NCBI GenBank assembly: GCA_015680685.1 | Contig: MNCI01023453.1 | Span: 419,304-483,303, forward strand | Direction of reading: 5' to 3' | Source of the DNA: Gnetum montanum | Taxonomy: Eukaryota > Streptophyta > Gnetopsida > Gnetales > Gnetaceae | Length of the DNA: 64,000 nucleotides | Part shown: in pieces, positions 9,139 through 20,552 of the stretch | Layout: the number at the start of each line of letters is the position of its first letter | Numbering within the stretch: the first letter of the stretch is position 1 | Made by a program: the position numbers and the translations under genes | The notes under the pieces: generated by a model | The model's database searches: none | Told to the model about the DNA's origin: nothing | The model's input: the letters and a program-made list of their open reading frames with translations, nothing else

Positions 9139-11984
9139 ATTATCTCTTTATTAAAATCAGAAATTAGTACTATGGCAAGGAAGGAAGTATGTTATTCATG
9201 TGAAATCATTAAGTTGCAGATCCCGGTTGTCAAAACCCAGATATATCCTTAAGATAATATTTGAAACTCCTTACAAGACAAAATCAAAAATGTAACAAAA
9301 CCAGCAATGCCTTCGTCATTTTTGAAGATTATGTAGAAGAAAGGCAAATCAACATCCACCGTATACTATACCTGCTGAAGAGAAAAATAGTGGAGATAAG
9401 GAAAACAGTGAAAGTAGAGGAGACTGCGTTGCAGGAAAATGCGCAACACCACTCACCGCGATGTCCACCCTGGCATAGACGGACATCTTCACTAAACACA
9501 TGGATATTACTTCAAAAACAAATTTTGGAACCCTCATTTGTGAAGTACGCAAGGAAAGGGGTTATGCCCTATTAAAACCCCGATTTGTTTTGCAAGCCGT
9601 GGCATTTTTTTTCATGATGCAGGCTACGAATCTGCCAGACGAAGATCCACAAAACATTGGCCCATAATTTGGCAATCATTGGCAATGGCGAAGGCAAACA
9701 GAAAAAAAAACATAGGAAGACAAACAGGGAAAAAACATAGAAAGCCCTAAATCAGTTTTGAGGGCAAAATAGAAAACTCTCCAACAATCAGAATGCTAAG
9801 CGCTTTGTTCTTCAAAATAGAAAAGAAAACCCTTCTTCTCCAACACGCGACAGCAAAGCCAGATGCGGTTGCCGAGCATTCTCTCGCGGTGATCATCAGT
9901 TATGATTTTACAGGGCCCTATTGTGCGGGGGTAGTTTGAATTGGTGGCTTCGGATGATGCTGCATATGAATCTTGCTTCAAACATGTGTCGGTTCTTGCA
10001 CGTTCTGGGCAGAAATAAGAGAAAGACCGTTGCCCTGGAACTGTGATGAAACCTCCACGCGATTTACAGGGAAGACAAGAAGAATCGTTTCACCGCTTTT
10101 TACCAGAAATTATTCAATTACTTCTACCACTTAAAGTATATAGGTATAAATTAACCAACAATATATATAGGTAGATATATATCCATAGCAGGAAGTACTC
10201 ATTGTATGAAGCCTTCATTTAGAAACCTGCCTTTAATTATCTCAAGCCATAAAATATTATTTTGAAACATATAAGTTACTACCCATTTAAATTTGCAATA
10301 TTGATTATCCCATTTAATGTCACATTACATTAAAGTTAGCATAAAATGCTCCTCATTTTATGCATAACTTCCTAACTCCCTAAACCACATAACTTTCTCC
10401 TAGCTTGTTGGACAAGTAATCTTCTGATTGGTTAGTCAAATTACTTGAGAGAGAAGATAGGAGAGATATTTTTGAGATATTTTTGGGATATCTTGAAATT
10501 TTAACTTCCCTATGGGGGAGGAGAATCTCATTTTTTAGGACTTTTGGGAGGTCTTATACATCACTTAGAAGACTTGACATCTTATTTTGAAGAAGCAAAA
10601 TTAAAAGGATATATATGTATGGAGTAAGTTGCAACTATAGCTTGTATTCCTATGTATTTTAGAGATTGTATTTTAATTTTCTATGATATTGTAACTACCA
10701 AGGCCACTTGTCAACCTCTTTTTCTCTTTGGTGGTTACAACCACCCAAAATTTTTGTAACTTACCTAACTTGTTGGGCAAGTAACCTCCCAACTTGTTGG
10801 CCAAGTAATCTTCTAATTGGTTGGCCAAGTTGCTTGGGAGAGAAGTTAGGTGAGATATTTTTGAATATGTAACATCCCTACCTACCTTTGAACCCTATAA
10901 AAAGGCTTCAGGGGTCAAGGAGAAAGAAAAGAGAGGGAAAGAAAGGAAGAGAAAAAAAGAGGATATCACAAGGGATCTCACACATCACACTTGGGATCTT
11001 GGAAGATTTGTAAGATGGCTTGCTAGAGTAAAGATTTCAGCCTCTTTGTCATGGTTCTGTGAGTTATGTATTTTATTTTTTGTTTTGTTTAAATTGTTTA
11101 GCTAGTGGTTTAGATAGTATCATCTTTGACAAGTAATTTTGGGATTTTTAGATTGCTCTTATTGTTTCTTGTTGCCCGATAGAAATTTCTATTAAAATTT
11201 TGCCATAGAAGTGCTTGTGTTTAAAAGCCTTAAGAGAATTTTAGTAGTAAATTTCATTATTGTGCAATGTGTGGGAACTGCTATTAGGATTATTGTAAGA
11301 GAGCCTCTATTTGTAGTCACACCGTTGAACAATTCAGTAGTCGAGAGGGTTCAGAAAATCTTTGGTATTTTGATGGGACCAGAATAGCTTCTTTTTATCT
11401 TTAAAGTGAATTCTCGTGGTATTTCAATCAGAAATTGTCAAGTCTTTTAAAGGTTCTATTTGAATGCAATCGTTGACATCTATTATCTAGTTAAAATGGA
11501 GTCTCGTACGTGGTAGTTTACGCAGCAATTTTTGGTAGCATAATAGGATTGTCTTGAAGATATTGCTTGTTTGAGCCTTGGAAGTTTGAACAATTCATAG
11601 ATATTGAATTTTGAATAGCTTTATTACAAAGTGTTTACCCGTGTCATTTTACCTTGTTTAAATATTTGAGGTCTACACAAATGTGCTTTCTTTTCTTTTC
11701 TACTTATTTCCATCGAATCTTGCTCTATTTCTAGTTTTCTTGTGGAACTATCTCTTTCTCTGGGGAAAATTAGGAATAGATTGCGAAGTTGTGCTCAAAT
11801 GTTTTTACAAAATTTTATTTGTTACAAGTAGGTATTATAAAGACCACATAGACTAGGCAATTGAACAAAATAGTAAATTTTCAACAATTCACAGTACTTG
11901 GCAAAGTTGGCTAAATCTCTTTAAAGTAAGTCATTTGTAGTTTACACACAATGCAATCGTTACATTTCTCACAACCGCATGCCG
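9139..11984. other. AT-rich non-coding stretch, probably a separate insertion with an LTR-like promoter
   Basis: No convincing gene. A direct repeat of about 80 bp (10398-10480 and 10791-10868; core AACTTGTTGGCCAAGTAATC) precedes a plus-strand TATA box, CCTATAAAAAGG, near 10893. A purine-rich leader follows. Repeated upstream motifs, TATA box and leader resemble the U3-R part of an LTR. I could not find matched TG/CA ends or a target duplication, so I do not define an element. The stretch separates element A's protease from the antisense gene. Confidence 0.4.
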
Positions 11985-13309
11985 CAATAGCACACACACA
12001 TACTCACAGTAACTACTGAGTTTATTTGGAGGTATCTGGTCCTTGGTGTTTCCAGAGACCAGCAGGCACCTAAATCCTGTTTGAGGACACTCGTTGGCGG
12101 TCACGTCCCAAATGGTCGCCAACACCCATGTATGATGATTTCACCACCCTCATAAGGCAGGTGAATCTCCTGATGTATGGGTGAGGAGACATCTCTCAGT
12201 TGGACCAACCAGGGCCTTCCTAATATTAAGTTGAATCCTGGCATTTCATCGACCACTAGGAAGTCAGCAGATGTGGGGAACTGGTCTCCCGCTATGAAAT
12301 CTAAGGTTATTGTGCCTTTGACCATTATGCGTGACCCACTGAATGACTTTAAACATGTTTTTGTGGTTGGCTTAATTAAGTCGGTAAGCCCCAGTTGTTC
12401 AATAATGGGATATGGTACAACGTTTGTAGCCGCTCCATCGTCTACGTGGACTCTATGTATCTTGAACTGGTTTACATGTATTGTTATGCACATGGGGACT
12501 ATTGTTATCTCCCCTATTTTTTTATCCACTTTGATGTTGTCATCATGAAAGCTCAAAGGTTTAGAAGTGATCCCGTGAGACGAATACATTACCGCATGAA
12601 TGGCAGGTTCGTTCGGGGGCAAGTTCTCGCTTACCGGGATCGACGTCAACATGCATACTAGAGATTCTTGATCTGTTTGGGATGTTAGCACCAAGTCATA
12701 CAAGCTTAAGGAAGTATTCTTTTGTTTCAATGCTTGGGTGACTTTTGTCAAGGCTGTTGCAAAGTCTCTACTATTAGGGACGTTCTTATCGGCGACGACT
12801 GGGTCCAATGGGCCCAACAGTTTGATTTCGTGTTTCAGTGGCCTATCACTTTTGCTCGGCATTGTCGTTTTAGATGGTTCATGTTTCTTTGACGGTTCAC
12901 CCTCATTACCTGCATTTGGTTGACTGTTTGTTGGTGACATAGATATGGAATTTAGTGGAGTAGGCTTAGGTGGCCCCAGAGCCAACCGTTGACGCTCCTT
13001 CTCCAAACGTTCATGCGTAAGCCTATCTGCTAAGCGTTCTCGCGTGTGGCATGGTGGTGGAGCTCGTCTTGGAGCCTCGGGTTACCCTGGAATGCACACC
13101 ACATATGGAGGTGGGCGGGATTGCTGTTGGTCAGTGGGAGGTGTTTGAGCCGAAGGCTGGCCAGGGACCCTAATGACGTAGGGGCCAGGTTTGCCTTGCG
13201 CCTGTGAGGTGGAGGTTTGATAGTCGTTAGGACTTTCGGGTGTCCTAACAACATACAGGGTTCGTTTTGGTGGAGGTTGGACCTCCGCTGTTGCGACGGA
13301 TGGTGGTAC
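11985..13309 (-). pseudogene. Element A protease region
   Basis: The minus-strand frame shows a retropepsin-like fold: HVDDGAATNVV is the active-site region (usual D-S/T-G here reads D-D-G), LGLTDLI follows, and FNLILGRPWL is the hydrophobic-Gly partner motif. Upstream, 13004-13309 is a proline-rich linker. The frame is stopped by TGA just before 12100. The same frame then stays open to about 11985 with convincing protein sequence (beginning PPTSVLKQDLGACW), so the TGA looks like a CGA to TGA mutation. The protease would cleave the Gag-Pol precursor. It lies in the same frame as the second half of gag. Confidence 0.75.
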
Positions 13310-13480
13310 TCAGACCACGAAAGGGGCAGGCCGAGTATGGGGGCTTAGTGGCTTTGAGGATGTAGGTACGGCCGAAGGTACATGGACGATGTATGGCTGC
13401 TGGGGGGCACGTGGTGGTTGAGGCATGGGTGTGGACACAGCGAGGGGAATTTGAACTACGAACGGCCTATTAGGTGTTTC
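13030..13480 (-). repeat. Proline-rich repeat in the gag-protease linker (P-x-Y/F-V/I-V-x-V/I-P)
   Basis: Translated on the minus strand, the linker repeats a short motif six times at intervals of about 20-30 residues: RPFVVQIP, QPYIVHVP, APFVV*VP, TLYVVRTP, GPYVIRVP and PPYVVCIP, separated by Pro/Gln/Thr-rich spacers. The DNA is diverged, so the repeat is clearer at the protein level. It sits between the zinc knuckle and protease. Its role is unknown; a spacer or short-motif docking region is possible. Confidence 0.7.
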
Positions 13481-15821
13481 CTGCTTATATGAGGGGTAGA
13501 TAGTGTTGATGTTGTGTGTTTCGGAATCATCATCAAAGTAGATCATATTGATGACATACGGGGCCTCTTTATTGTTCAGGGGATCTTTATACACCCCCAT
13601 GGCCTAGTTCTGCGGTTGGATCGGGTTGGCCTTGTCAAAAGTAATTTGGCCTTCATCGATCATCCGCTGAATGTCCTGCTTCAAAGTGAAACAGTAATCC
13701 GTATAGTGCCCATTGCGTCGATGGTAGTCGCAGAAGCGATCCATCCTAAAGCCTTTGGGTACGGGCGGCTCATCCGACGTTGCTAAGCTTGGGTTCTGTA
13801 CGAGTTGACAGAACCGGTCATGTCTATGGATGGCCGCAGGGAATAACTATTTATGCTTCATTAGCCTAACTTTCAGGAGTTGATCGAAGAGCTGGGATGG
13901 TTTCATTGGCATAGGCGTGTACTGAGAGGGTTCTTTCCTCTCGAAATTTCATGTACATTTTGTTGGATTCTGCGATGATGATTCTGGGGTGGTTGCGGGA
14001 ATAGGTTTATTGTAGTTAGTAGGGGCTGAGGGTGGTTTATTTTGGTGTGTCATATTTGTTTGTTACACTCATGCTATTGCTGCTATAGTGGTCTTAGCCT
14101 TCTCTTTATCTTTTTTAGTGTGTTGATTTTTGAAGGCTAAGTATGCAGGGCCGTGGCTATTTTGAGCCGCCTCTACTATGTTTTTGATCTATACAAATGC
14201 TTGGTTGAGATTACGCGTGTTAAGGTAATATAGCTTGGATTTAAAGAAATCGTTAACATTCCCTTTTAAAATAGTGAGCAGGTATGTTTGGGAGATTGGC
14301 TCTTGTAGCTCGTTAAGAGCAGCACTCCATCTCTGAATAAATTTCTGTACAGGTTCAAGCGGTGCTTGCTTAACCTGTATGAGGCTGTCCAGCATGGCCT
14401 CAGGTTTCAAGTTGTACTTGAATCTGGTCACAAACTGGTGCAATAAATCTTCCAAGGAGAAGATAGAATTCCTCAGTAGGGCCCGGTACCAGTCAAGTGC
14501 TCGAACCGCGAGGGACATGGGGAACACTCGGAGGATGGCATGGGGCCAGGCCTGGAGTAACACGCATTCTAACCTAAACATTATGAGATGTGCATTGGGG
14601 TCTGTCTCCCCATTATACTTGGTTAGTGTTGGTAAGGAGACGCCTTTGGGCAAGGTTAAGGGTGGGACTGAGGCGCTTTACCTCACCAGTAAGTTCTTGC
14701 ATTAATTTCTTGGCATCTGCCCAGTCTTGGGCACTCGGTGACATGACGGCTTGAGGTTGTGGTATATTGTACAGGTTATACTGCTGGATGGTGGGTTGAA
14801 AGGCCAAAATCTGCGTGGTTGGTGGTTGTGCTTGTGGGATGTTTACAATGGGTGGCGCTAAGGACGACACGTTATAGGGGAAAGGATGTTGTTGCTGTGG
14901 TTGGGGTTGTACCTAGGGAACATGAACTGGTGGAATCGTATGGGGTGGCACATGGTGGTGGGAGATTTGGTGTGACGGCCCACCCGTCGCTGGCCATTGC
15001 CCAGCCACGTTGTGCGAAGGAACTCCTTGTTGGGTTACAGCGGTTGAAGGGGCTGCATGTGTTTGAATGTGTGGGATGTAGTGAGCAAATGTAGATGCTG
15101 GTATTACGTGTGGCATCCCTATCACTCGAGGTGGGAATGTCACTCCCATGTTGTTGTGAGGGGGCGGTGCTTATGAGGACGAGCCTGCAGCTGCAGTGGG
15201 GATGACTGCGAGAGGGAAGGTGTTAGGTTGGGAGTCGCTCGGGAGAGGAATATGCACTAGTGCTAATGTTTCCGATGGTGGTGCTTGAGCCTGGGTGAAT
15301 CTAAGGTGTTGGAGGGGGATGATCTCCCCTGTACTGGGATGAAAAATGGGATTAACGTGTGCTTGCGGGCTCAAAGTATGATAAGAATCCTCGTGTTCGA
15401 ATTGATCAGCGAAGTCGTCCTCTTCTTCTAGTTGGGGCTCGAGCGGAGGCTGGTCCAACGAGTGGCTCCTTTGCAAGAGGAGCTGTCTGATGAGATCCAA
15501 ATATTGCTCGGGGACAGGGATTACATCATACGGGGAAGGGATGAACTCACGTCCCCCCCTGTAAAAGAGTTCGAACTGCCTCTTTACTTCCACTTTAGCT
15601 TGGTCTATAGCCAGGCCAGCTTGTATCTTAATGCATATGAAATTATACTGGTCCTGGGTTATAATGTTAGAGGCCGGGTCTCTCCCTTGCAACCTTAGGG
15701 ATCATCGAGATCCCGCTGTGGGTTGTACTCTCGGGTGTTGTGTGACAGGTTGTTGGACAGCTGTGATGTCCATGATGTTGGTGGCTTGAGTAGTGGCAGC
15801 GGTGTTGTTTGTGAGATTCAT
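13310..15821 (-). pseudogene. Element A gag
   Basis: Translation can start at the ATG 15821-15819 (MNLTNNTAATT). An in-frame TGA near 15703 is followed by more than 350 residues in the same frame, rich in Pro, Gln and His. A frameshift near 14630 leads into the core capsid-like retrotransposon gag domain (14653-14189: LECVLLQAW, ALDWYRALL, FVTRFKYN, FIQRWSAALNEL). Further on, FCDYHRRNGHYTDYC is the C-X2-H-X4-H-X4-C nucleic-acid-binding knuckle of Tat-type elements. Gag forms the particle that packages element RNA. Several TAG/TGA stops show the copy is inactive. Confidence 0.82.
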
Positions 15822-16429
15822 GATGATTTGTTACGGATATGAAATGGTCTAGAGATGCGAAATTAATGTACTGTGCAGCGTACAGCATATACGCTTTAAC
15901 GGATAGCGTATAGTGACAGCGTATACAGTGTATACGTACGTAGCATATATGATCAGTGTAGACGAGTCTACGATGAAAATAGCTCAGCGTATACCCTGGA
16001 GAGCGTATACAGCGTAAGAAAGGACACGGCGTAAAACAAGTCACAGCGTAAAATAGGAGACAACGTAAAACAGGTTACAACGTAAAATAAGGCTCAGCGT
16101 AAAACAAGAAATAGGGTAAAACAAGTTACAGCATAAAACAATGAACAGCGTAAGACAGGTCACAGTGTAAAATAAGGCTCAGGGTAAAATAGGAAATAGT
16201 GTAAAACAAGTTGTAGCGTAAAACAAGGCAGCGTATGGGTTTCTGAGTAAGCTTTTTAAGAGAGAGCATAAACACTGTACAGCGTAGACGCTGGACAGTT
16301 GTAGGCTGAGTTTTCAGACTGGGCTACGTAGACGCTGGGAGGGTTTCAGCAGAAAGGAACGTGCTGTTGGCGGCATAGATGCTTAACAGCGTAAACGCTG
16401 GGAAATTTGCGGGTAAGGGTTTTAGGAGG
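15822..16429 (-). repeat. Element A leader with GCGTAAAACA-type repeats
   Basis: Non-coding leader between primer site and gag. From about 16020 to 16240 the plus strand repeats CAGCGTAAAACAAG-like units every 15-25 bases. On either side lie AGCGTATACGCT-like palindromes and GCGTAGACGCTGG. It may carry packaging or translation signals, but nothing specific can be named. Confidence 0.75.
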
Positions 16430-16446
16430 CCCTCCTTCTAGCACCA
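16430..16446 (-). promoter_or_regulatory. Element A primer-binding site
   Basis: On the minus strand, TGGTGCTAGAAGGAGGG begins five bases after the LTR end. It starts with the obligatory TGG, which pairs with a tRNA CCA end. It is not the initiator-Met or Asp site seen elsewhere in the window. I cannot name the tRNA with confidence. Confidence 0.65.
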
Positions 16447-16451
16447 ATTTC

Positions 16452-17532
16452 TGTACCTCCTGAAATCGTCAGTCTCCGGCTGGAAGGAAACAAAGGCCGT
16501 GGGATCGCAGGGCAAGCACAAAAGACCCTACCTTCACCTAAGGGCAAGCTGGAATGCACGAAGGCAGAGTACCTTGGGTGGTCTACACGCAGATCAGACA
16601 AGGATTTCCTTGAACGTAAACCAAGAGGCTATACACTGGGTTATACGTAAACGGCGTAACGGGTGTAAACGAGAGTGTAAACAGTGTAATAAGTGCGTAA
16701 ACAACGTAAATAGCATAAACAGCGTAAATGTAAATGGGTGTAAATAGAGCACATGCAAGAAATTAATATAAACTATAAACAATGGTATTATAGAATGAAA
16801 GTACAATGCACCGGTCTAACGCAGTTGTGATGGAACACAAGGAAGACGAAAAGCCCCCATGGATGCAAGGGTGGCTGGGCTGGTTTATGTTGTAGGCGCA
16901 GTGTAATGGTTGTGTACTCAACATACAGGGTTCTCCAGCTAAGGGTTGTTGTGCTCTGGTTCGTAGCGTAATTGCTCCTGGGTATGCTCTGGGATTTTTG
17001 CCAACCTCCTGATGAAGTGGAAAATGGGGGTTTTTATACCGGTTGTTACGCTAGACTCAGGTTAGGAGACACGTGGCGCGTTGACCGGGTGCATACAATT
17101 TACAAATGTACAAAATATTACATCTGCTGGGCGTATACGCTGGATGTGCTGGGTGTGTGTGAACTTGGATGGAGATGCTATGGTCGCTGGGCGTATACGC
17201 TGATGGATGCTGAGCGTATACGCTGGGCATATACGTTGACGGCTGCCCACTTGCTTCAATCCTTGCTCTTTGGTGTTATCTTCATGCTATCTTTGGAGGT
17301 TTTGTCATCGGGCATATGCATCTATTGTACCTGCCGAGCGTACGTGTGAGGCACGTACGCTGGGCATGTACTCTGGAGAGTACCGGGCGTATACGTTGGA
17401 CGTATGCACTGTGGGTGCTGGGCATATACGCTATGGATGTGAACTTGAGCGTAGACGCCAGGTGTATACGCTGTTATTGCATACTTAGTGAAAATTTAAG
17501 CATTTTGATCCCCGAGGTTGCGATGTGTGACA
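16452..17532 (-). repeat. Element A 5' LTR
   Basis: On the minus strand the LTR starts TGTCACACATCG (right edge 17532) and ends in TACA (left edge 16452), 1081 bp. A minus-strand TATA box GGTATAAAAA is at 17040-17031, with a CACGTG G-box about 30 bases upstream at 17070-17075. The U3 part (17100-17470) contains at least seven copies of GCGTATACGC or one-base variants. The primer site follows directly. The 3' partner is outside the window, so the ends are inferred from structure. A Tat/Ogre assignment agrees with the coding region. Confidence 0.72.
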
Positions 17533-17599
17533 CCAAATGTAGCCGCAGTTGTCTGTGGGTCCTAGGGACCTGCTTCTTGGTACCAAGCTCGGAATTTTG

Positions 17600-20416
17600 T
17601 GGTATTTCACTAGGTACAACCACCCACAAAAAATGGTAACAATGTCTTCCACCACTCCCAATGGGATAATGATGAACTAGTTGGCCAACTCTAGATGGAT
17701 GTTGCTCTTTTTGAATGGAGGCAGGTTCCAAGCCTTATACATTTTTTAAGAAATCAAGTTTACACTAGAACCTGAATCCAAAAGAGCTTTGCAAAGAACA
17801 TTTCTAGTGATTTGTAAGTATATCAGAGGACTCCTAGGATCAGAGAATTACCTAGGAAGATGGCCAGCTTTAATCCAAACGGTGACAACATGTGTTAGCA
17901 TGACTATATGGATTGAGTGCGGTGGTTGAGTTGAAGGAGGCTCCAAAGTCTTGATGGATACTGAGGCATCTAAGGAATCAACCACTTATGATTGTAAGGG
18001 CTTGGTTGGACTATTGGTTCTAAAGAAAGATTTTTTCTTCATGTGGTTGGTGGAACCAATAGTCAGTTGAAAGTTAACAGCCCTCGTGGCATTACGTTGC
18101 TACAGCTGGGTAGGGATTTCACCTTGCATCGTGGAAGAAGATGGTAGTAGAGATATTGGTGGAAGAGATGCAGCCAGATGAGAAGGATGATATGCTTGCA
18201 AAATATCATCCCTAGAAGAAGGAGTTCCATAATAATTGTAGGATTTGTAGTGAGGTTGAAGAGTGATGTGACTAGTAGAGTCACATCGGGAGATTGGTTG
18301 ATGCACGTAATATACATACAAGTTAGGTTATTAGTAAGGATACTATTTCCTTGGTGGTGGCATTCCCCATGATTGTGGGTGCTTCCACTATTGATATTTC
18401 TCAATCAGTTGCGGTGGAGTTCCACTTGGATAATACGTTAAGGGTTGGTGGAACTATCTTGGGTTACCTTGGGGATAAGGTAACCTTTAGGGTGCTTTCC
18501 ATTTGTTCAATCATGGGTTGAGTGCATACACCCTAGACTCTTGCAGATGTGAGATTATAGGGCAACATCACTTAGGATGTTCATATTGACATATTTCACA
18601 TCCACTATCATTGTCTGTTTCCAAATCCACAACCTCTTCAATGATGGAAACTTTTCCCTTACCCTTGCTACGTGCATGTTTAGCCTCTTTCTTTTTTCCT
18701 TTCTCACTACATTACTCTCTAGACTCTACTATTTTAAGAACAGTTTAAAATCTATTGACTAGGGAATCCCATATTTGCTCTAACTTTGCTGAAACTTCTG
18801 ATGTAATCTTTTGGATAGGCAAAGTTTTCCTATTCACCATCTCTTTGAGTGGTGACTCTTCTTCATCCTCACAAAATCTTACTCCCCTCTTTTAAAGGGA
18901 AGGATCTCAGTTACTGTTTTGAAGTTTCTCTTTTCCATAGCTCACCTTCTTCCTTAGCAACTTGCTTCAATAATCTTTGAATTTGATGGGACCTAAGCTC
19001 GGATAGTCTTCCTTGGGCATAAGTCCTAAGGGTTCTTCTCATTTCATGCCTAAGCCCATCCATAAGATGGCATAGCTAATCCCTTTGTGAATAACCATGG
19101 CTAGGAAAACGATGTAATAGTGCATAGTATCAACCCACGGTAGCATCCAAGGGTTTATGTCCTCCTTTTTTTTGGCCTTGGATTTACTTTTTCAAGTTAG
19201 ACACTCGGGAGTATGTTTGGTACTTATTATTAAATAGTTCTAACATAGTACTCCACCTATGAATGGATTCTGATTCTAAAGACCGGTACTAGCTTTTTGC
19301 TTCTTTAACTAATGTTCATGGGAATAACTTAAGTTTTTTCCATTTGTTCTTTATGTTTTGTAAGGCACACGCATCATGGAATGCTTGTAAATGATTCTGA
19401 GGATTAGCATTGTATCCCTATTCAAATCGTGAGATGTTGTTCATATCTAATCTCTTGATCCTACTATCTTTCTGATGCCTTGTTGGTATTCTAACAACCT
19501 CAATTATGTCCAAAATACTTCAAGTAGTGAGTAGGGGTTCATCATGATTATCTCGTCCATGGCGTCTATGATTCCTATGTTGTTCCCTACTCTCCCTTCT
19601 TCTATGTCGTGACTCTCTAGAGTGCCCTCGTCCCCTTTCCTTGTTGTTTCATCTATGACATCCACTTTGCCTACCTTTATCCCCATGGTCTTTTTCTTTA
19701 TGTCCACATCTAGATATTGAAGGAGATGATGAAGGTGAAGAAGAATGAGAACTATCACCATGACAGTGTCTGCTACCTTCTCTTTTACGGTCTCAACCCC
19801 AATCATGATTGCAATCAGAATGTCCATCTTTATCATGAGTTCATGTCCCTTTTTTGGATCCTTTGTGTCCATGGATATCAGAACCTAGGTTATGAATAGT
19901 GGAATGAAGGTTCTGACACACAACCCCTTGGCCAAAGTTAAGGGGAGAAACATCATTGTGTGGGCGACTACCTGAGGTAGGTTCACCACTCTCATTTTCA
20001 CTTAAGACATATGCGACATCCTGTGACCACTTACCCTTCAAATACTTATGATGTTTCTCCTGTTGTAAATCCCTTTAATGTTGTGCCTCCATGAGACAGT
20101 ATTCTCTCAATTCATGGTCTTTCACAACATATTCTTCATGTAAGTGCGGCATGCCAATTTGTGTGAGGGCACGAAGAAGCATGCTTGGGATAGAACGATC
20201 AGGAGGTAACACTATGTTACCTTCTAAGTCTCACCAACATAATTGTTCATCTTGATGGAGGATAAAGGTGAAGTCTGGTATATTCTTATTAGGATAAATA
20301 TATACCACTCAAACTTGTTGAGGGACTGGCAAATCAACATCATGTGTATTATACTGGCGACTGTTTCCTATTTCAGACCTAGGCGGTGAGGCACTTTTGT
20401 ACGAAGAAGGAGACAT
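17600..20416 (-). pseudogene. Element D gag and protease start
   Basis: The frame begins with MSPSSYKS at 20416 and can be followed to protease with many TAG stops and a few frameshifts. It includes an N-terminal part with HQDEQLCW, an Arg/His/Ser-rich basic tract near 19540-19700 (RESRHRRRESREQHRNHRRH), the retrotransposon gag core near 19090-19450 (YRSLESESIHRW, MLELFNNKYQTY), a Glu/Lys-rich C-terminal part ending CEICQYEHPK, and the protease active site LLDSGSSVNLIS near 17750, still with an intact D-S-G. It is the best gag reference of the Athila-like group here, as it keeps the core that E has lost. Confidence 0.78.
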
Positions 20417-20533
20417 ACTTGTCTATTTAGTGTGAAATGTATTCTTATTTATTATTTTCTCAACTAACCCTAAGGATTCATTCCAACAATGTGAATGATT
20501 TCCTATGTTCTAGTTAGCACAAAAATAACTAAG

Positions 20534-20551
20534 TCCTCAACAATCGCGCCA
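20534..20551 (-). promoter_or_regulatory. Element D primer-binding site (tRNA-Asp-like)
   Basis: On the minus strand, TGGCGCGATTGTTGAGGA lies one base after the LTR. The common plant Athila/Tat site complementary to tRNA-Asp is TGGCGCCGTTGCCGGGGA; the match is clear, with several mostly transition differences. Confidence 0.75.
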
Positions 20552-20552
20552 A

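Larger units (their letters stand above)
1..17532 (-). mobile_element. Element A: Tat/Ogre-type Ty3/gypsy retrotransposon, 5' part, rearranged
   Basis: On the minus strand the order is 5' LTR (16452-17532), primer site (16430-16446), repeat-rich leader, gag (from 15821), protease (to about 11985), a long interruption, then RT (2807-1546), RNase H and integrase, which runs off the window at position 1. The 3' LTR is therefore outside. Three traits point to the Tat/Ogre lineage: a second RNase H after the RT-linked one, a gag knuckle of the C-X2-H-X4-H-X4-C kind, and an extra antisense gene. The 9-kb stretch between protease and RT is abnormal; Ogre elements have a spliced intron there, but here it holds an antisense gene and unrelated DNA. 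Coding frames shift at about 14630, 1950 and 1560 and contain stops, so the copy is dead. Confidence 0.85.

Noticed and set aside
13030-13254. Minus-strand open frame beginning MLLGHPKV.
   Set aside because: A neighbouring frame carries the conserved P-x-YVV-x-VP repeats and joins gag to protease; this one is a shadow.
19504-19872. Minus-strand open frame of 122 codons.
   Set aside because: It overlaps D's gag in a different frame; the gag frame with the Arg/His-rich tract is the homologous one.
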